From Robiginitomaculum sp. (GTDB lineage Bacteria > Pseudomonadota > Alphaproteobacteria > Caulobacterales > Maricaulaceae), in the NCBI GenBank assembly GCA_002733385.1, contig NVVO01000010.1:4749-17809 (forward strand): 13,061 nucleotides of DNA. The letters run 5' to 3'. A model generated the notes under the pieces. That model was not told the origin of the DNA. It searched no databases and saw only the letters and a list, made by a program, of their open reading frames with translations. Of the stretch, positions 1 to 6,934 are shown one piece after another (within the stretch, counting starts at the first letter, position 1; each line of letters starts with the position of its first letter). A program made the translations under genes and the position numbers.

Positions 1-761
1 CCGTCCACCGGGCCAACATAATAAAACCCGAGCTCCTCAAACCAGGTGCCGCCCGTGACCATGCCGCGTGTATATTCTTCGGCTTTGCGGGCCGTGGATT
101 TAATCGGGCCGGGCATGTTTTCCACCATGCCCTTGGCGATGCCGCGAAATGTTCTATAACCCCTGGACGAGACGATACGGGCCAAATGGGCTGACATAGC
201 CCCAACGGGCGGTGCGATGGACATATCATTATCGTTAAGAATGACAATGAGCCGTGCATCCATAGCGCCAGCATTGTTCATGGCTTCATAGGCCATGCCT
301 GCCGACATGGAGCCGTCGCCAATCACGGCTATGACATTGCGGTCTTCACCCTGAAGGTCGCGGGCCACCGCCATGCCAAGCCCGGCCGATATGGAGGTCG
401 CCGCGTGGCCAGCGCCAAAATCATCATATTTACTTTCGGTCCTTTTGGTAAACCCCGAAAGCCCGCCGCCCCGGCGAATTGTCCGCATTTGGTCTTTGCG
501 CCCGGTCAGGACTTTGTGGGGATAACATTGATGGCCCACATCCCAGATTAGGCGGTCATGGGGGGTGTCGAACACATGATGCAAGGCCACAGTCAATTCG
601 ACCACGCCCAGACCGGCTCCCAAATGCCCGCCGGTCACCGAGACCGTATCAATGATTTCGGCCCGCACTTCATCGGACAGCTGCTTGAGCTGCTCGGCGG
701 AGTATCCGCGAATGTCTGCAGGTGTGTTTACCTGATCCAGCAATTTGGTTTTTTGCAACAT
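1..761 (-). CDS. dxs: 1-deoxy-D-xylulose-5-phosphate synthase, N-terminal part (runs off left edge)
   Basis: Dxs condenses pyruvate and glyceraldehyde 3-phosphate to DXP, using thiamine diphosphate, in the first step of the cytoplasmic MEP isoprenoid pathway. I translated the minus strand from the ATG at 761-759. It is open for 253 codons to the window edge. The N-terminal region reads as typical Dxs: VNTPADIRGYS (residues 11-21), VTGGHLGAGLGVVELTVALH (42-61, with the conserved His46), WDVGHQCYPHK (73-83), the thiamine-diphosphate/Mg site GDGSMSAGMAYEAMNNAG (148-165) and LNDNDMSIAPPVGAMSAHLAR (175-195). The sequence reaches the start of the YYVGPVDG segment at the edge. A GGAAAG ribosome binding site lies about 6 bases upstream of the ATG. 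The gene sits 47 bases downstream of ispA on the same strand, so it is probably the last visible gene of the lepB operon. No frameshift is seen. The C-terminal transketolase domains lie outside the window. Confidence 0.97.
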   Translation of the reverse strand, partial: MLQKTKLLDQVNTPADIRGYSAEQLKQLSDEVRAEIIDTVSVTGGHLGAGLGVVELTVALHHVFDTPHDRLIWDVGHQCYPHKVLTGRKDQMRTIRRGGGLSGFTKRTESKYDDFGAGHAATSISAGLGMAVARDLQGEDRNVIAVIGDGSMSAGMAYEAMNNAGAMDARLIVILNDNDMSIAPPVGAMSAHLARIVSSRGYRTFRGIAKGMVENMPGPIKSTARKAEEYTRGMVTGGTWFEELGFYYVGPVD

Positions 762-808
762 ATTGTCTTTCCACACAGGCACTTACACCATAAATTTGGG
801 GATTTCAC

Positions 809-1720
809 CTATTTCTGTCGATTCAGAACAAAATCAACACTAGCCTTTAATATGTCAGCTTTATGTCCGTAGGCCTTGAGCGCATTTTTTGCCGTTTCGC
901 CCAGTTCAGCGGCTCTATCCTTGGCCCCTGCAAGCCCGTGAATAGTGACGAATGTGGCCTTTCCCAGACCAAAATCTTTCTGGGTGCGCTTGCCCATGGC
1001 GGCGCTATCGCCTTCAACATCCAAAATATCGTCGCGGATTTGAAAAGCCAAGCCGAGAGCATCTGCATAAATGCTGAGATTACGCAAATCATCATCACTG
1101 GCCCCGGCCAACCGCCCGCCTGCAATAACCGCATAGTGCATAAGCGCCCCGGTTTTTAAGGCTTGCAAATGCGTTATCAAAGTTTCGTCCTGTTTAGTTT
1201 TGTCGGGGTTAAGGCTGGCCGCAATATCTATCACTTGCCCGCCGATCATGCCGTGGGTGCCTGCACTGGCGGCCAGATCATTGATAAGCTGTAAGCGGGT
1301 TTCGGCGTTTGGGTGTACGTTGTCCTGGGCGAGAATTTCAAAGGCCAAGGTCAGCAGAGCATCGCCGGCCAGCACGGCCAAGGCTTCGCCGTAAGCTTTG
1401 TGAACCGTAGGCTTGCCGCGCCGCAGATCATCATCATCCATACACGGCAAATCATCATGGATAAGCGAATACACATGCACGCATTCCAAGGCGGCGGCGG
1501 CTTTCCAAACCCCTGAGTTCTCATATCCAAGCATTCGCGCCGTCTCGATCAGCAAAAATGGCCGCAAGCGCTTACCGCCGCCGAGCGTAGCATAATGCAT
1601 GGCGTCCATAATGCGGTTTTGTGGCCCGGCTGGCTCCGGCAAAACCTGCGCCAAAACGGTTTCCATTTCAGCGGCTATATAGGCAAGGCGGGTATGGAAT
1701 GCACCGGACATATTTGACAA
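809..1720 (-). CDS. ispA: Farnesyl diphosphate synthase (polyprenyl synthetase family)
   Basis: The enzyme adds isopentenyl diphosphate to allylic diphosphates to give farnesyl diphosphate, downstream of the MEP pathway begun by the neighbouring dxs. Both aspartate-rich motifs are present: DDLPCMDDDD at residues 89-98 (with the two-residue insertion typical of bacterial type II FPP synthases) and DDILD at 230-234. GGGKRLRPFL (47-56) and GGQVIDI (160-166) are also conserved. Length (303 aa) fits the family. The start is uncertain. The longest form begins with TTG at 1720, directly abutting the xseB stop (1721-1723), with a GAAGA-like purine run about 5 bases upstream. An ATG at 1711 would give 300 aa but sits further from any ribosome binding site. 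Both forms imply translational coupling to xseB. The xseB-ispA-dxs order is widespread in proteobacteria. Confidence 0.96.
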   Translation of the reverse strand: MSNMSGAFHTRLAYIAAEMETVLAQVLPEPAGPQNRIMDAMHYATLGGGKRLRPFLLIETARMLGYENSGVWKAAAALECVHVYSLIHDDLPCMDDDDLRRGKPTVHKAYGEALAVLAGDALLTLAFEILAQDNVHPNAETRLQLINDLAASAGTHGMIGGQVIDIAASLNPDKTKQDETLITHLQALKTGALMHYAVIAGGRLAGASDDDLRNLSIYADALGLAFQIRDDILDVEGDSAAMGKRTQKDFGLGKATFVTIHGLAGAKDRAAELGETAKNALKAYGHKADILKASVDFVLNRQK

Positions 1721-1966
1721 TCAGTCTTCGCCGTCCAGCGGTTCAGTGCGTAATTCACCGCCATCACCAAGCACAATTTTATCAACCTTGAGCTGGGCGG
1801 CTTTTAATTTGCCCGCGCAGTGTTTTTTAAGCCGCGCCCCGCGCTCGTAAATATCAATGCTTTCTTCCAAAGGCGCATCGCCGCGCTCCAATTTGGAAAC
1901 AATGCTTTCTAATTCGCTCAGTGCGTCTTCAAAACTTAAATCCTTAATGTCATTATGGTCGGTCAT
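1721..1966 (-). CDS. xseB: Exodeoxyribonuclease VII small subunit
   Basis: XseB is the small subunit of exonuclease VII. It assembles in several copies on XseA to make an enzyme that degrades single-stranded DNA to oligonucleotides in both directions. The 81-residue length is usual. The family signature is clear: LSFEDALSELESIVSKLERG (residues 10-29), then PLEESIDIYERGARLKKHC (33-51) and a KLKAAQ segment. These form the predicted helical hairpin. Its ATG overlaps the stop of the upstream phosphatase gene by 4 bases (positions 1963-1966), and its TGA abuts ispA, so it is translated as part of the operon. The large subunit gene xseA is not in the window, which is normal because the two are often unlinked. 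Confidence 0.95.
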   Translation of the reverse strand: MTDHNDIKDLSFEDALSELESIVSKLERGDAPLEESIDIYERGARLKKHCAGKLKAAQLKVDKIVLGDGGELRTEPLDGED

Positions 1967-2547
1967 TTTTCTTCCTGTATTCTCTCATAGCGCCGGTAAC
2001 TCCAGTGTAGATCGCCGTGGTCTTCTACGCAACGAAAACCCCGTTTCTTGAGAGCCGGGCGCATCATGCGGTTAAACCAGCCGTGGGCCGCTACGAATAT
2101 AGTTTTGCCGCCCTCGGCTTCTTCGGCCAATATTTTGGCCATTTTTGCGGCGCGTAGCTTGGCCTCGGCCTGGCTTTCCACTTCGCCGGAAAACCCCATC
2201 ATCCAGCATATGCGCGACAAAACCCCCCATGTCGGTGGCTTTAGGCGCAGATAACCAAGATTGGGCGGCGGCAATCCGGCCTCTACCATCAGAGGTTCCA
2301 GCCTGTCCGGCGGCGCGTCTTTGGCCAAACTGGCCGTCTCTACGGCCCGGCGCAAAGGGCTCGCTATGACAATATCCGAACTTCTGGCCAGGTTTTTAAT
2401 GACTTGCGGTGCCTCCTGCCCGGGGGTCAAACCGCCCTCATCATAGAGACCCCACCAGAATTTATAGCCCCGCCAATTCATTCTTGTTTTGCGCGATAAT
2501 GCGGGTTCGCCGTGGCGCACTAGAATGATGACATCAATCTGTGTCAT
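1963..2547 (-). CDS. Histidine phosphatase family protein (RHG motif), specific substrate unknown
   Basis: This is a cytoplasmic member of the phosphoglycerate-mutase-like histidine phosphatases. From the ATG at 2547 it has 194 aa. Catalytic features are R11-H12-G13-E14 (nucleophile His12), SPLRRA at 63-68 (phosphate-binding Arg67), an acidic residue near Glu89, and AAHG at 153-156 (second His155). The chosen start gives an ATGA overlap with the lepB stop (2544-2547). A GTG at 2577 would add 10 residues inside lepB and is less likely. A tryptophan/aromatic-rich insert, MNWRGYKFWWG (residues 23-33), follows the RHG motif. The lower half carries LKPPTWGVLSRICWMMGFSG. The substrate cannot be read from sequence; phosphosugars, nucleotides or phosphoproteins are all possible. 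It overlaps xseB by 4 bases, so expression is tied to the operon. Confidence 0.85.
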   Translation of the reverse strand: MTQIDVIILVRHGEPALSRKTRMNWRGYKFWWGLYDEGGLTPGQEAPQVIKNLARSSDIVIASPLRRAVETASLAKDAPPDRLEPLMVEAGLPPPNLGYLRLKPPTWGVLSRICWMMGFSGEVESQAEAKLRAAKMAKILAEEAEGGKTIFVAAHGWFNRMMRPALKKRGFRCVEDHGDLHWSYRRYERIQEEK

Positions 2548-3326
2548 AATTTGATAAAAATCCGCCGGCCCGGACACCGCAGGCCTTCAGTTTTGTCACA
2601 TTTGTTGAACGAAACCATCATCAATTGCGCCTTGCCGATCACATAATCAAAGGGTACAAACCCGGGGCCGTTAATTGCGCGGCTGTCTTCGGAATTGTCG
2701 CGGTTGTCACCCATAAAAAACAATTTGCCTGCGGGGATAATAAACGGCCCTTTATTATCGAGCGGGTAAAAACCATCATTGCGTTCAAATATGCTGTGGG
2801 CGTTTTTCTCGCCCGGTAATTGCTCTGCGTATTGGGTAACGTCTTGCACGGAGCCTCTGTGTTCACGATAGGAAAATTCGGACTGAACTGTGCGTTCGAT
2901 CAATTTTCCGTTCACATATAAGCGCCCACGTCTTGTCTCAATCGTGTCCCCCGGTAATCCGGTTAAGCGTTTGATCATGATCACCCCTGATTTGGGTGAG
3001 CGAAATACAATAACATCACCGCGCTTGGGGTCGCGGGAGAACACCCGCCCGTCCGGTAGGGGCATTTTGCGAAATGGCCAGGCCAGAGATTCCCGCGAAA
3101 TACCGTAATAGGCTTTGTTGACAAAAAGCCGGTCTCCAACCTCAAGGGTCGGTTGCATGCTTTCGGAAGGAATTTTGAAATGGCCAAAAAATAGATTGAA
3201 AAACAGCAATAGGAAAACACTAAGTCCTGCGAAAAATTTGGCTTCTTCGACGATGATCTGTTTACGGGTTTTTGGCACGTCTTCTTGCGCATCAGCCTCG
3301 GATTGGTTTTTAGGTTTTTTAGACAT
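2544..3326 (-). CDS. lepB: Signal peptidase I
   Basis: LepB is the inner-membrane Ser/Lys protease that removes signal peptides from exported proteins. The 260-aa product has a charged N-terminus, one clear transmembrane segment (about residues 31-49), then the catalytic motif PSESMQPTL (53-61) with nucleophile Ser56. Box D, IMIKRLTGLPGDT (116-128), holds the general base Lys119. Box E is MGDNRDNSEDSR (205-216). Only one transmembrane helix is visible, as in many alphaproteobacterial LepB proteins (E. coli has two). The start at 3326 has an AAGG ribosome binding site 4-5 bases upstream. It is the first gene of the minus-strand operon and is divergent from the YceI-like gene across 84 bases. 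Its stop overlaps the phosphatase start (ATGA). The more familiar lepB-rnc-era order is not seen here. Confidence 0.96.
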   Translation of the reverse strand: MSKKPKNQSEADAQEDVPKTRKQIIVEEAKFFAGLSVFLLLFFNLFFGHFKIPSESMQPTLEVGDRLFVNKAYYGISRESLAWPFRKMPLPDGRVFSRDPKRGDVIVFRSPKSGVIMIKRLTGLPGDTIETRRGRLYVNGKLIERTVQSEFSYREHRGSVQDVTQYAEQLPGEKNAHSIFERNDGFYPLDNKGPFIIPAGKLFFMGDNRDNSEDSRAINGPGFVPFDYVIGKAQLMMVSFNKCDKTEGLRCPGRRIFIKL

Positions 3327-3393
3327 ATGACCTTCTATATTTGTGGACGCCGTTATCTATGATAATTTTCCACATTACAATCAAATATATTTC

Positions 3394-3404
3394 CTGTAAT
3401 ACAG
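3394..3404. promoter_or_regulatory. Perfect 11-bp palindrome upstream of the YceI-like gene, possible operator
   Basis: CTGTAATACAG is perfectly symmetric (CTGTA-A-TACAG) and ends 6 bases before the ATG at 3411, inside the AT-rich 84-base divergent spacer between lepB and the YceI-like gene. A GATAAT hexamer (3361-3366) resembles a -10 element, but no convincing -35 was found. The palindrome could bind a repressor at the translation or transcription start. It does not match E. coli LexA spacing, and I cannot assign a regulator. An 11-bp palindrome in AT-rich DNA can also arise by chance. Confidence 0.3.
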
Positions 3405-3410
3405 CAAGTT

Positions 3411-4010
3411 ATGAAATATCGTTTTTTATTATTCGCGTTGTTTGTCCTCGGTCTGAGTGCATGTTTTACACCGCCGGAGGTGACACGCGCTCCAGAACTC
3501 AAGGGCAATTATGTACTAGACCCGGCCCACGCCAGTGTGGTTTGGCGCATTTCCCATGTCGGGCTATCCAATTACACGGCCCGGTTTGATGACATTCGCG
3601 GTACACTTGTGTTCGATGCTGTCGTGCCAGCCAACAGTAAAGTGGACATTATTATCGACCCGCTTAGTGTCAGTACGGGCGATAAGACATTTGACGAGAC
3701 CATTAGCGGCGATTATTTCAAGGCTGATAAATTCACACAAATCCGCTTCACCTCCACGGACGTAAAGCTTACGGGTGAAAATACGGGTGTTATTACCGGA
3801 AATCTTGAATTTCTCGGTGTCACTGTTCCGGTCTCCCTCAACACCATATTTAACGGGGCGGGCAAGTCTTTTGGCCATAAGGGCAAGACTTTGGGTTTTT
3901 CCGCTACCGGTAGCTTGAAACGCTCTGATTTTGGCCTCGACACTTTACTTAATTTTGGTATTGGCGACGAAGTCAATTTTACCATTGAAGTCGAATTTAA
4001 CGAGGCATAA
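3411..4010 (+). CDS. YceI-like domain lipoprotein
   Basis: YceI-family proteins are small lipocalin-like beta barrels that bind polyisoprenoids or similar amphiphiles in the periplasm. This 199-aa protein has a short basic and hydrophobic leader ending in the lipobox LSAC (Cys18), so it should be processed by signal peptidase II and anchored to a membrane. The YceI domain covers about residues 32-198: YVLDPAHASVVWRISHVGL (34-52), FDDIRGTLVFD, then FDETISGDYFKADKFTQIRF and a central TGNLEFLGVTVPV. FGLDT and a final VNFTIEVEF strand complete it. No good ribosome binding site precedes the ATG, but no better start keeps the lipobox. The stop TAA directly abuts the tsaC ATG with no spacer. Proximity to isoprenoid genes across the divergent promoter is suggestive only. 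Confidence 0.9.
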   Translation: MKYRFLLFALFVLGLSACFTPPEVTRAPELKGNYVLDPAHASVVWRISHVGLSNYTARFDDIRGTLVFDAVVPANSKVDIIIDPLSVSTGDKTFDETISGDYFKADKFTQIRFTSTDVKLTGENTGVITGNLEFLGVTVPVSLNTIFNGAGKSFGHKGKTLGFSATGSLKRSDFGLDTLLNFGIGDEVNFTIEVEFNEA

Positions 4011-4616
4011 ATGGCCGAGATACTGCCAGCAAATATGCACGGATATGCCGAGGCGGCCAAGTTGTTACGGGCTGGTGAGCTGGTCATATTGCCCACAGAT
4101 ACGGTGTACGGGCTAGCGGCTCGGGCCGACGACCTAAAGGCGATCGCCGAAATATATAAAGTCAAGCAACGCCCCCAGGCCAAAGCATTGTCAGTTGTGG
4201 TCTTTGCACCGCAGCACGCAAAAAAACTGGTACATATTTCGCCGTTGGCCCAGTCCTTGATGGACAGGTTTTGGCCCGGCGCTTTGACTTTGGTGCTGCC
4301 CGCCCGCCAAGACGTACCAACATTGGCGGTCAGATGTCCGGATATAGGCTGGACGCAAGCTTTTACGAAATTGGGTTTCACGGCACCACTGGTTCTGCCC
4401 AGTGCCAATACATCTGGACTGGCCGCGCCGACAACTGCCGCCGGGGCGCAAGCGGATATTGGCGATAAGGTTCCATTGATACTGGACGGCGGGCCGTGCG
4501 CGGGTGGACGAGAATCGACCATTGTCGCATTGGAACAAGGTCGCATAAAAGTGTTGCGCACCGGGGTGATCGCGCCAGAAGAATTTGCGGAATTTGGCTT
4601 GGTATTGCCCTTATGA
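4011..4616 (+). CDS. tsaC: L-threonylcarbamoyladenylate synthase (YrdC/Sua5 family, YrdC domain only)
   Basis: The enzyme makes threonylcarbamoyl-AMP from threonine, bicarbonate and ATP, the first step of the tRNA modification t6A at position 37 of ANN-decoding tRNAs. The 201 residues are essentially one YrdC domain: ILPTDTVYGLAARA (26-39), the nucleotide-binding YKVKQRPQAKALSVVV (49-64), FWPGALTLVLP (87-97) and LPSANTSGLAAPTTA (129-143), then LILDGG and GGRESTI (165-171). The C-terminal Sua5 domain of the longer (~320 aa) form is absent, so this is the short TsaC type. Translation starts immediately after the YceI-like stop codon. Its TGA overlaps the ATG of the FAD oxidoreductase (4613-4616). 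This layout implies one transcript and translational coupling. Confidence 0.93.
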   Translation: MAEILPANMHGYAEAAKLLRAGELVILPTDTVYGLAARADDLKAIAEIYKVKQRPQAKALSVVVFAPQHAKKLVHISPLAQSLMDRFWPGALTLVLPARQDVPTLAVRCPDIGWTQAFTKLGFTAPLVLPSANTSGLAAPTTAAGAQADIGDKVPLILDGGPCAGGRESTIVALEQGRIKVLRTGVIAPEEFAEFGLVLPL

Positions 4617-4630
4617 GCATTATGAGCATT
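4613..4630 (+). repeat. Tandem 9-bp duplication of a start codon region
   Basis: ATGAGCATT occurs twice in perfect tandem at the junction between tsaC and the FAD oxidoreductase gene. The unit is in frame and encodes MSI-MSI, so both copies offer an ATG start. The first copy also provides the ATGA overlap with the tsaC stop; the second would leave a 5-base gap. Confidence 0.9.
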
Positions 4631-6037
4631 GCGCAAACCATCACAGAACTGAAAGCCGCATTGCCGGGGAAAAGCTGGACGCAAGACACGGATAAAACCG
4701 CACCTTTCTTGAGCGAATGGCGGGGCCGCTGGCACGGCGAAACGCCGCTATTGCTCTTACCGACCACCACCAATGAAGTCGCGACGGCGGTCAAAATATG
4801 CGCACGCTATAAAACCCCGATCACTGTGCAAGGCGGCAATACCGGATTGGTCGGCGGGCAAATTCCCCAAGGTGAGATATTACTATCGACGGTAGGGCTG
4901 AACAAAATACGCGAAACCGACAAAGCTAATATGCAGATGATTTGTGAAGCTGGCGTGACATTGCAGGCGGCACAGACGGCGGCGGACAATATGGGGTTGA
5001 AATTTCCCTTGTCTTTGGCTTCGGAAGGGTCATGCAGCATTGGCGGCAATCTTGCCACCAATGCGGGCGGGGTACATGTGGTCAAATACGGAACGGCCCG
5101 CGCCCTGACATTTGGGGTCGAGGCTGTGCTGGCGGACGGCAGTGTGTTCGCGGGGCTTACTTCCTTGCATAAAGACAATACCGGGATTGATTTGTCGCAA
5201 GTTTTGATAGGCGCAGAAGGCACGCTCGGCATTATTACGGCGGCCAGTTTGAAACTGTTGCCAAAGCCAAAAGAAATAATCCGCGCTATGGCGGCGGTAG
5301 AAAGCCCCGAACAAGCATTGACATTATTGTCCCATGTGCGCAGCGGTGACCTTCTGTCTATGTTTGAACTTATACCGCGCCTTGGTCTGGAATATGTGAC
5401 GGATAATATGGCGGGCCACAAAGACCCGTTTTTAGCGCCCCATCCTTGGTATGTATTGGTTGAATGGGAATTTTACAAGAGGCAGGCTTCGCACACCGGC
5501 GGCGAAAATCCGCAAGATTTTGCGGAGAACATATTGGCGCAGGCGATTGATAGCGGCCTGGTGCAAGATGCGGTGATCGCAAGCAGCCAAGCCCAATCTA
5601 CGGCGCTTTTGGCTCTGCGCGAAAATTTATCTGCGGCGCAAAAGTTCGTGGGGGCTATGATCAAGCACGATATTTCCGTGCCTATTGCCAAAGTGCCAGA
5701 CTTCATCACCCGTGCCAATGCTGCCGTCCTTAAGTATGTGAAAAATTGTCGCCCATTACCCTTCGGGCATTTGGGCGACGGCAATATCCACTATAATATC
5801 GGCCAACCCCAGAATATGACGGCGGCAGAATTCATGGCATTGGAGCCACAAATAAACGACATTGTTTATGACATTGTCGACGGGCTCGGCGGTTCAATAT
5901 CGGCGGAACACGGCATTGGTATTTTAAAAAAATCCCAGCTTGCCCGCCGGGCCAATCCGGCCAAGCTTCAGATGATGCGGCGTATTAAATCCGTAATGGA
6001 TCCGGATAATATTCTCAACCCGCGAGTATTGCTTTAG
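4613..6037 (+). CDS. FAD-linked oxidoreductase, D-2-hydroxyglutarate/D-lactate dehydrogenase-like
   Basis: This is a VAO/PCMH-type flavoprotein of the GlcD/D2HGDH group, which oxidises D-2-hydroxyacids. With the start at 4613 it has 474 aa. The open frame extends 39 codons further up inside tsaC, but the ATGA overlap and family length favour 4613 (or the duplicated ATG at 4622). FAD-binding signatures are VQGGNTGLVGG (72-82), SIGGNLATNAGG (142-153) and IGAEGTLGIIT (199-209). The C-terminal FAD-oxidase domain has KHDISVP (351-357), HLGDGNIHYN (386-395) and AEHGIG (431-436), with the His/Glu residues expected to bind the metal and substrate. It should pass electrons to a quinone or an electron-transfer flavoprotein. 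D-2-hydroxyglutarate is the likeliest substrate by family resemblance, but sequence alone does not exclude D-lactate or glycolate. Confidence 0.9.
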   Translation: MSIMSIAQTITELKAALPGKSWTQDTDKTAPFLSEWRGRWHGETPLLLLPTTTNEVATAVKICARYKTPITVQGGNTGLVGGQIPQGEILLSTVGLNKIRETDKANMQMICEAGVTLQAAQTAADNMGLKFPLSLASEGSCSIGGNLATNAGGVHVVKYGTARALTFGVEAVLADGSVFAGLTSLHKDNTGIDLSQVLIGAEGTLGIITAASLKLLPKPKEIIRAMAAVESPEQALTLLSHVRSGDLLSMFELIPRLGLEYVTDNMAGHKDPFLAPHPWYVLVEWEFYKRQASHTGGENPQDFAENILAQAIDSGLVQDAVIASSQAQSTALLALRENLSAAQKFVGAMIKHDISVPIAKVPDFITRANAAVLKYVKNCRPLPFGHLGDGNIHYNIGQPQNMTAAEFMALEPQINDIVYDIVDGLGGSISAEHGIGILKKSQLARRANPAKLQMMRRIKSVMDPDNILNPRVLL

Positions 6038-6065
6038 CGGTTTGTCTTGGCTAAAAGGATTTTTT
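6033..6065 (+). terminator. Weak hairpin plus T-run, possible intrinsic terminator or attenuator before yaaA
   Basis: TTTAGC (6033-6038) pairs with GCTAAA (6050-6055) around an 11-base loop. A run of six T (6060-6065) follows four bases later. The stem contains the TAG stop of the oxidoreductase gene. The stem is short and AT-rich, so termination would be weak. Its position between the oxidoreductase and yaaA would make it a partial terminator, with yaaA still reached by readthrough. Confidence 0.25.
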
Positions 6066-6078
6066 ATAAGGTAACTAA

Positions 6079-6870
6079 ATGCTGACTTTACTTTCCCCTG
6101 CCAAAAAACTTGATACGGCACCTGTGCAAGCGGTCATACCGCCTAGCCAGCCAATTTTGCACAGCCATACGGAAATTTTGGCCAAAGCGGCCAAGAAATT
6201 GTCCGTACAAGACTTGCAAACAATGATGAAATTATCGGACAATCTGGCTGAAATCAATGCCCAGCGTTTCAAGTCTTTCAGTCTGGACGGCCGCTCTAAT
6301 TCCGCCAAGCCTGCGGCGCTAAGCTTTAACGGTAATGTTTATGAAGGGTTGGACGCGGCCAGCCTGTCGGCAGCAGATATGGAATTTTCCCAAGACCATA
6401 TACGGATTTTGTCGGGCTTATATGGTGTACTACGGCCAATGGATAATATCCAGCCATATCGGTTGGAAATGGGCCGCAAGCTGGCTACGGTTCGCGGGGA
6501 AAACCTGTACAAGTTTTGGGGTTCAATAATTGCACAAAATCTGATGGACGAGCTGACCGGACATAAACAAAAAGCCTTGGTCAATTTGGCTTCGAATGAA
6601 TATTTCAAAGCCGTTGATAAAAAAACCATCACTGTGCCGGTGATTGAAGCTAAATTCCTCAATATCAAAGACGGCGAGGCCCGCAATTTGATGTATTATG
6701 CCAAGCGAGCCAGAGGGCTGATGGTCAGGTGGATTATTGAAAACCGCGTAGAGATGCCCGATGATTTACGCGGATTTAATTTGGAGGGCTACGCCGTTGA
6801 CGACAATCAAAGCACGCCTGAGCTGCTGATTTTTACCCGCCAACAACCGCCGCCTAAAACCAAAACCTGA
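6079..6870 (+). CDS. yaaA: Peroxide stress protein YaaA (DUF328/UPF0246 family)
   Basis: YaaA lowers intracellular free iron during hydrogen peroxide stress in E. coli and so limits Fenton damage to DNA; the family fold is reported to bind DNA. The 263-aa product starts with the family signature MLTLLSPAKKLD. It carries FNGNVYEGLDA (about residues 83-93), the strongly conserved LSGLYGVLRPMDNIQPYRLE (111-130), LVNLASNEYFKAVD and a C-terminal GYAVDDNQSTPELLIFTR region. An AAGG ribosome binding site (6068-6071) lies 7 bases before the ATG. It is 41 bases downstream of the flavoprotein gene on the same strand and may be co-transcribed. A flavoenzyme can generate peroxide, so the pairing makes sense, but that link is inference. 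Confidence 0.95.
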   Translation: MLTLLSPAKKLDTAPVQAVIPPSQPILHSHTEILAKAAKKLSVQDLQTMMKLSDNLAEINAQRFKSFSLDGRSNSAKPAALSFNGNVYEGLDAASLSAADMEFSQDHIRILSGLYGVLRPMDNIQPYRLEMGRKLATVRGENLYKFWGSIIAQNLMDELTGHKQKALVNLASNEYFKAVDKKTITVPVIEAKFLNIKDGEARNLMYYAKRARGLMVRWIIENRVEMPDDLRGFNLEGYAVDDNQSTPELLIFTRQQPPPKTKT

Positions 6871-6934
6871 CTGCCTTTAGCGCACAACTGTTTCGCTCCA
6901 TTGTGTTTTGTTTGTGCTGGTGTATGAGATAAAT

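Noticed and set aside
2548..2577. GTG at 2577 as the start of the first histidine phosphatase
   Set aside because: It would add ten residues inside lepB; the ATG at 2547 gives an ATGA overlap and begins just before the RHG motif, as is usual for the family.
3713..4735. A 340-codon open frame on the minus strand, antisense to the YceI-like gene and tsaC
   Set aside because: It is opposite two genes with clear family motifs, its predicted protein is low-complexity in Ser, Pro and Ala with no recognisable domain, and codon periodicity of the sense genes explains its openness.
4807..5421. A 204-codon antisense frame within the FAD oxidoreductase gene
   Set aside because: It is a shadow of the sense gene, with no domain, no ribosome binding site and no neighbours in the same direction.
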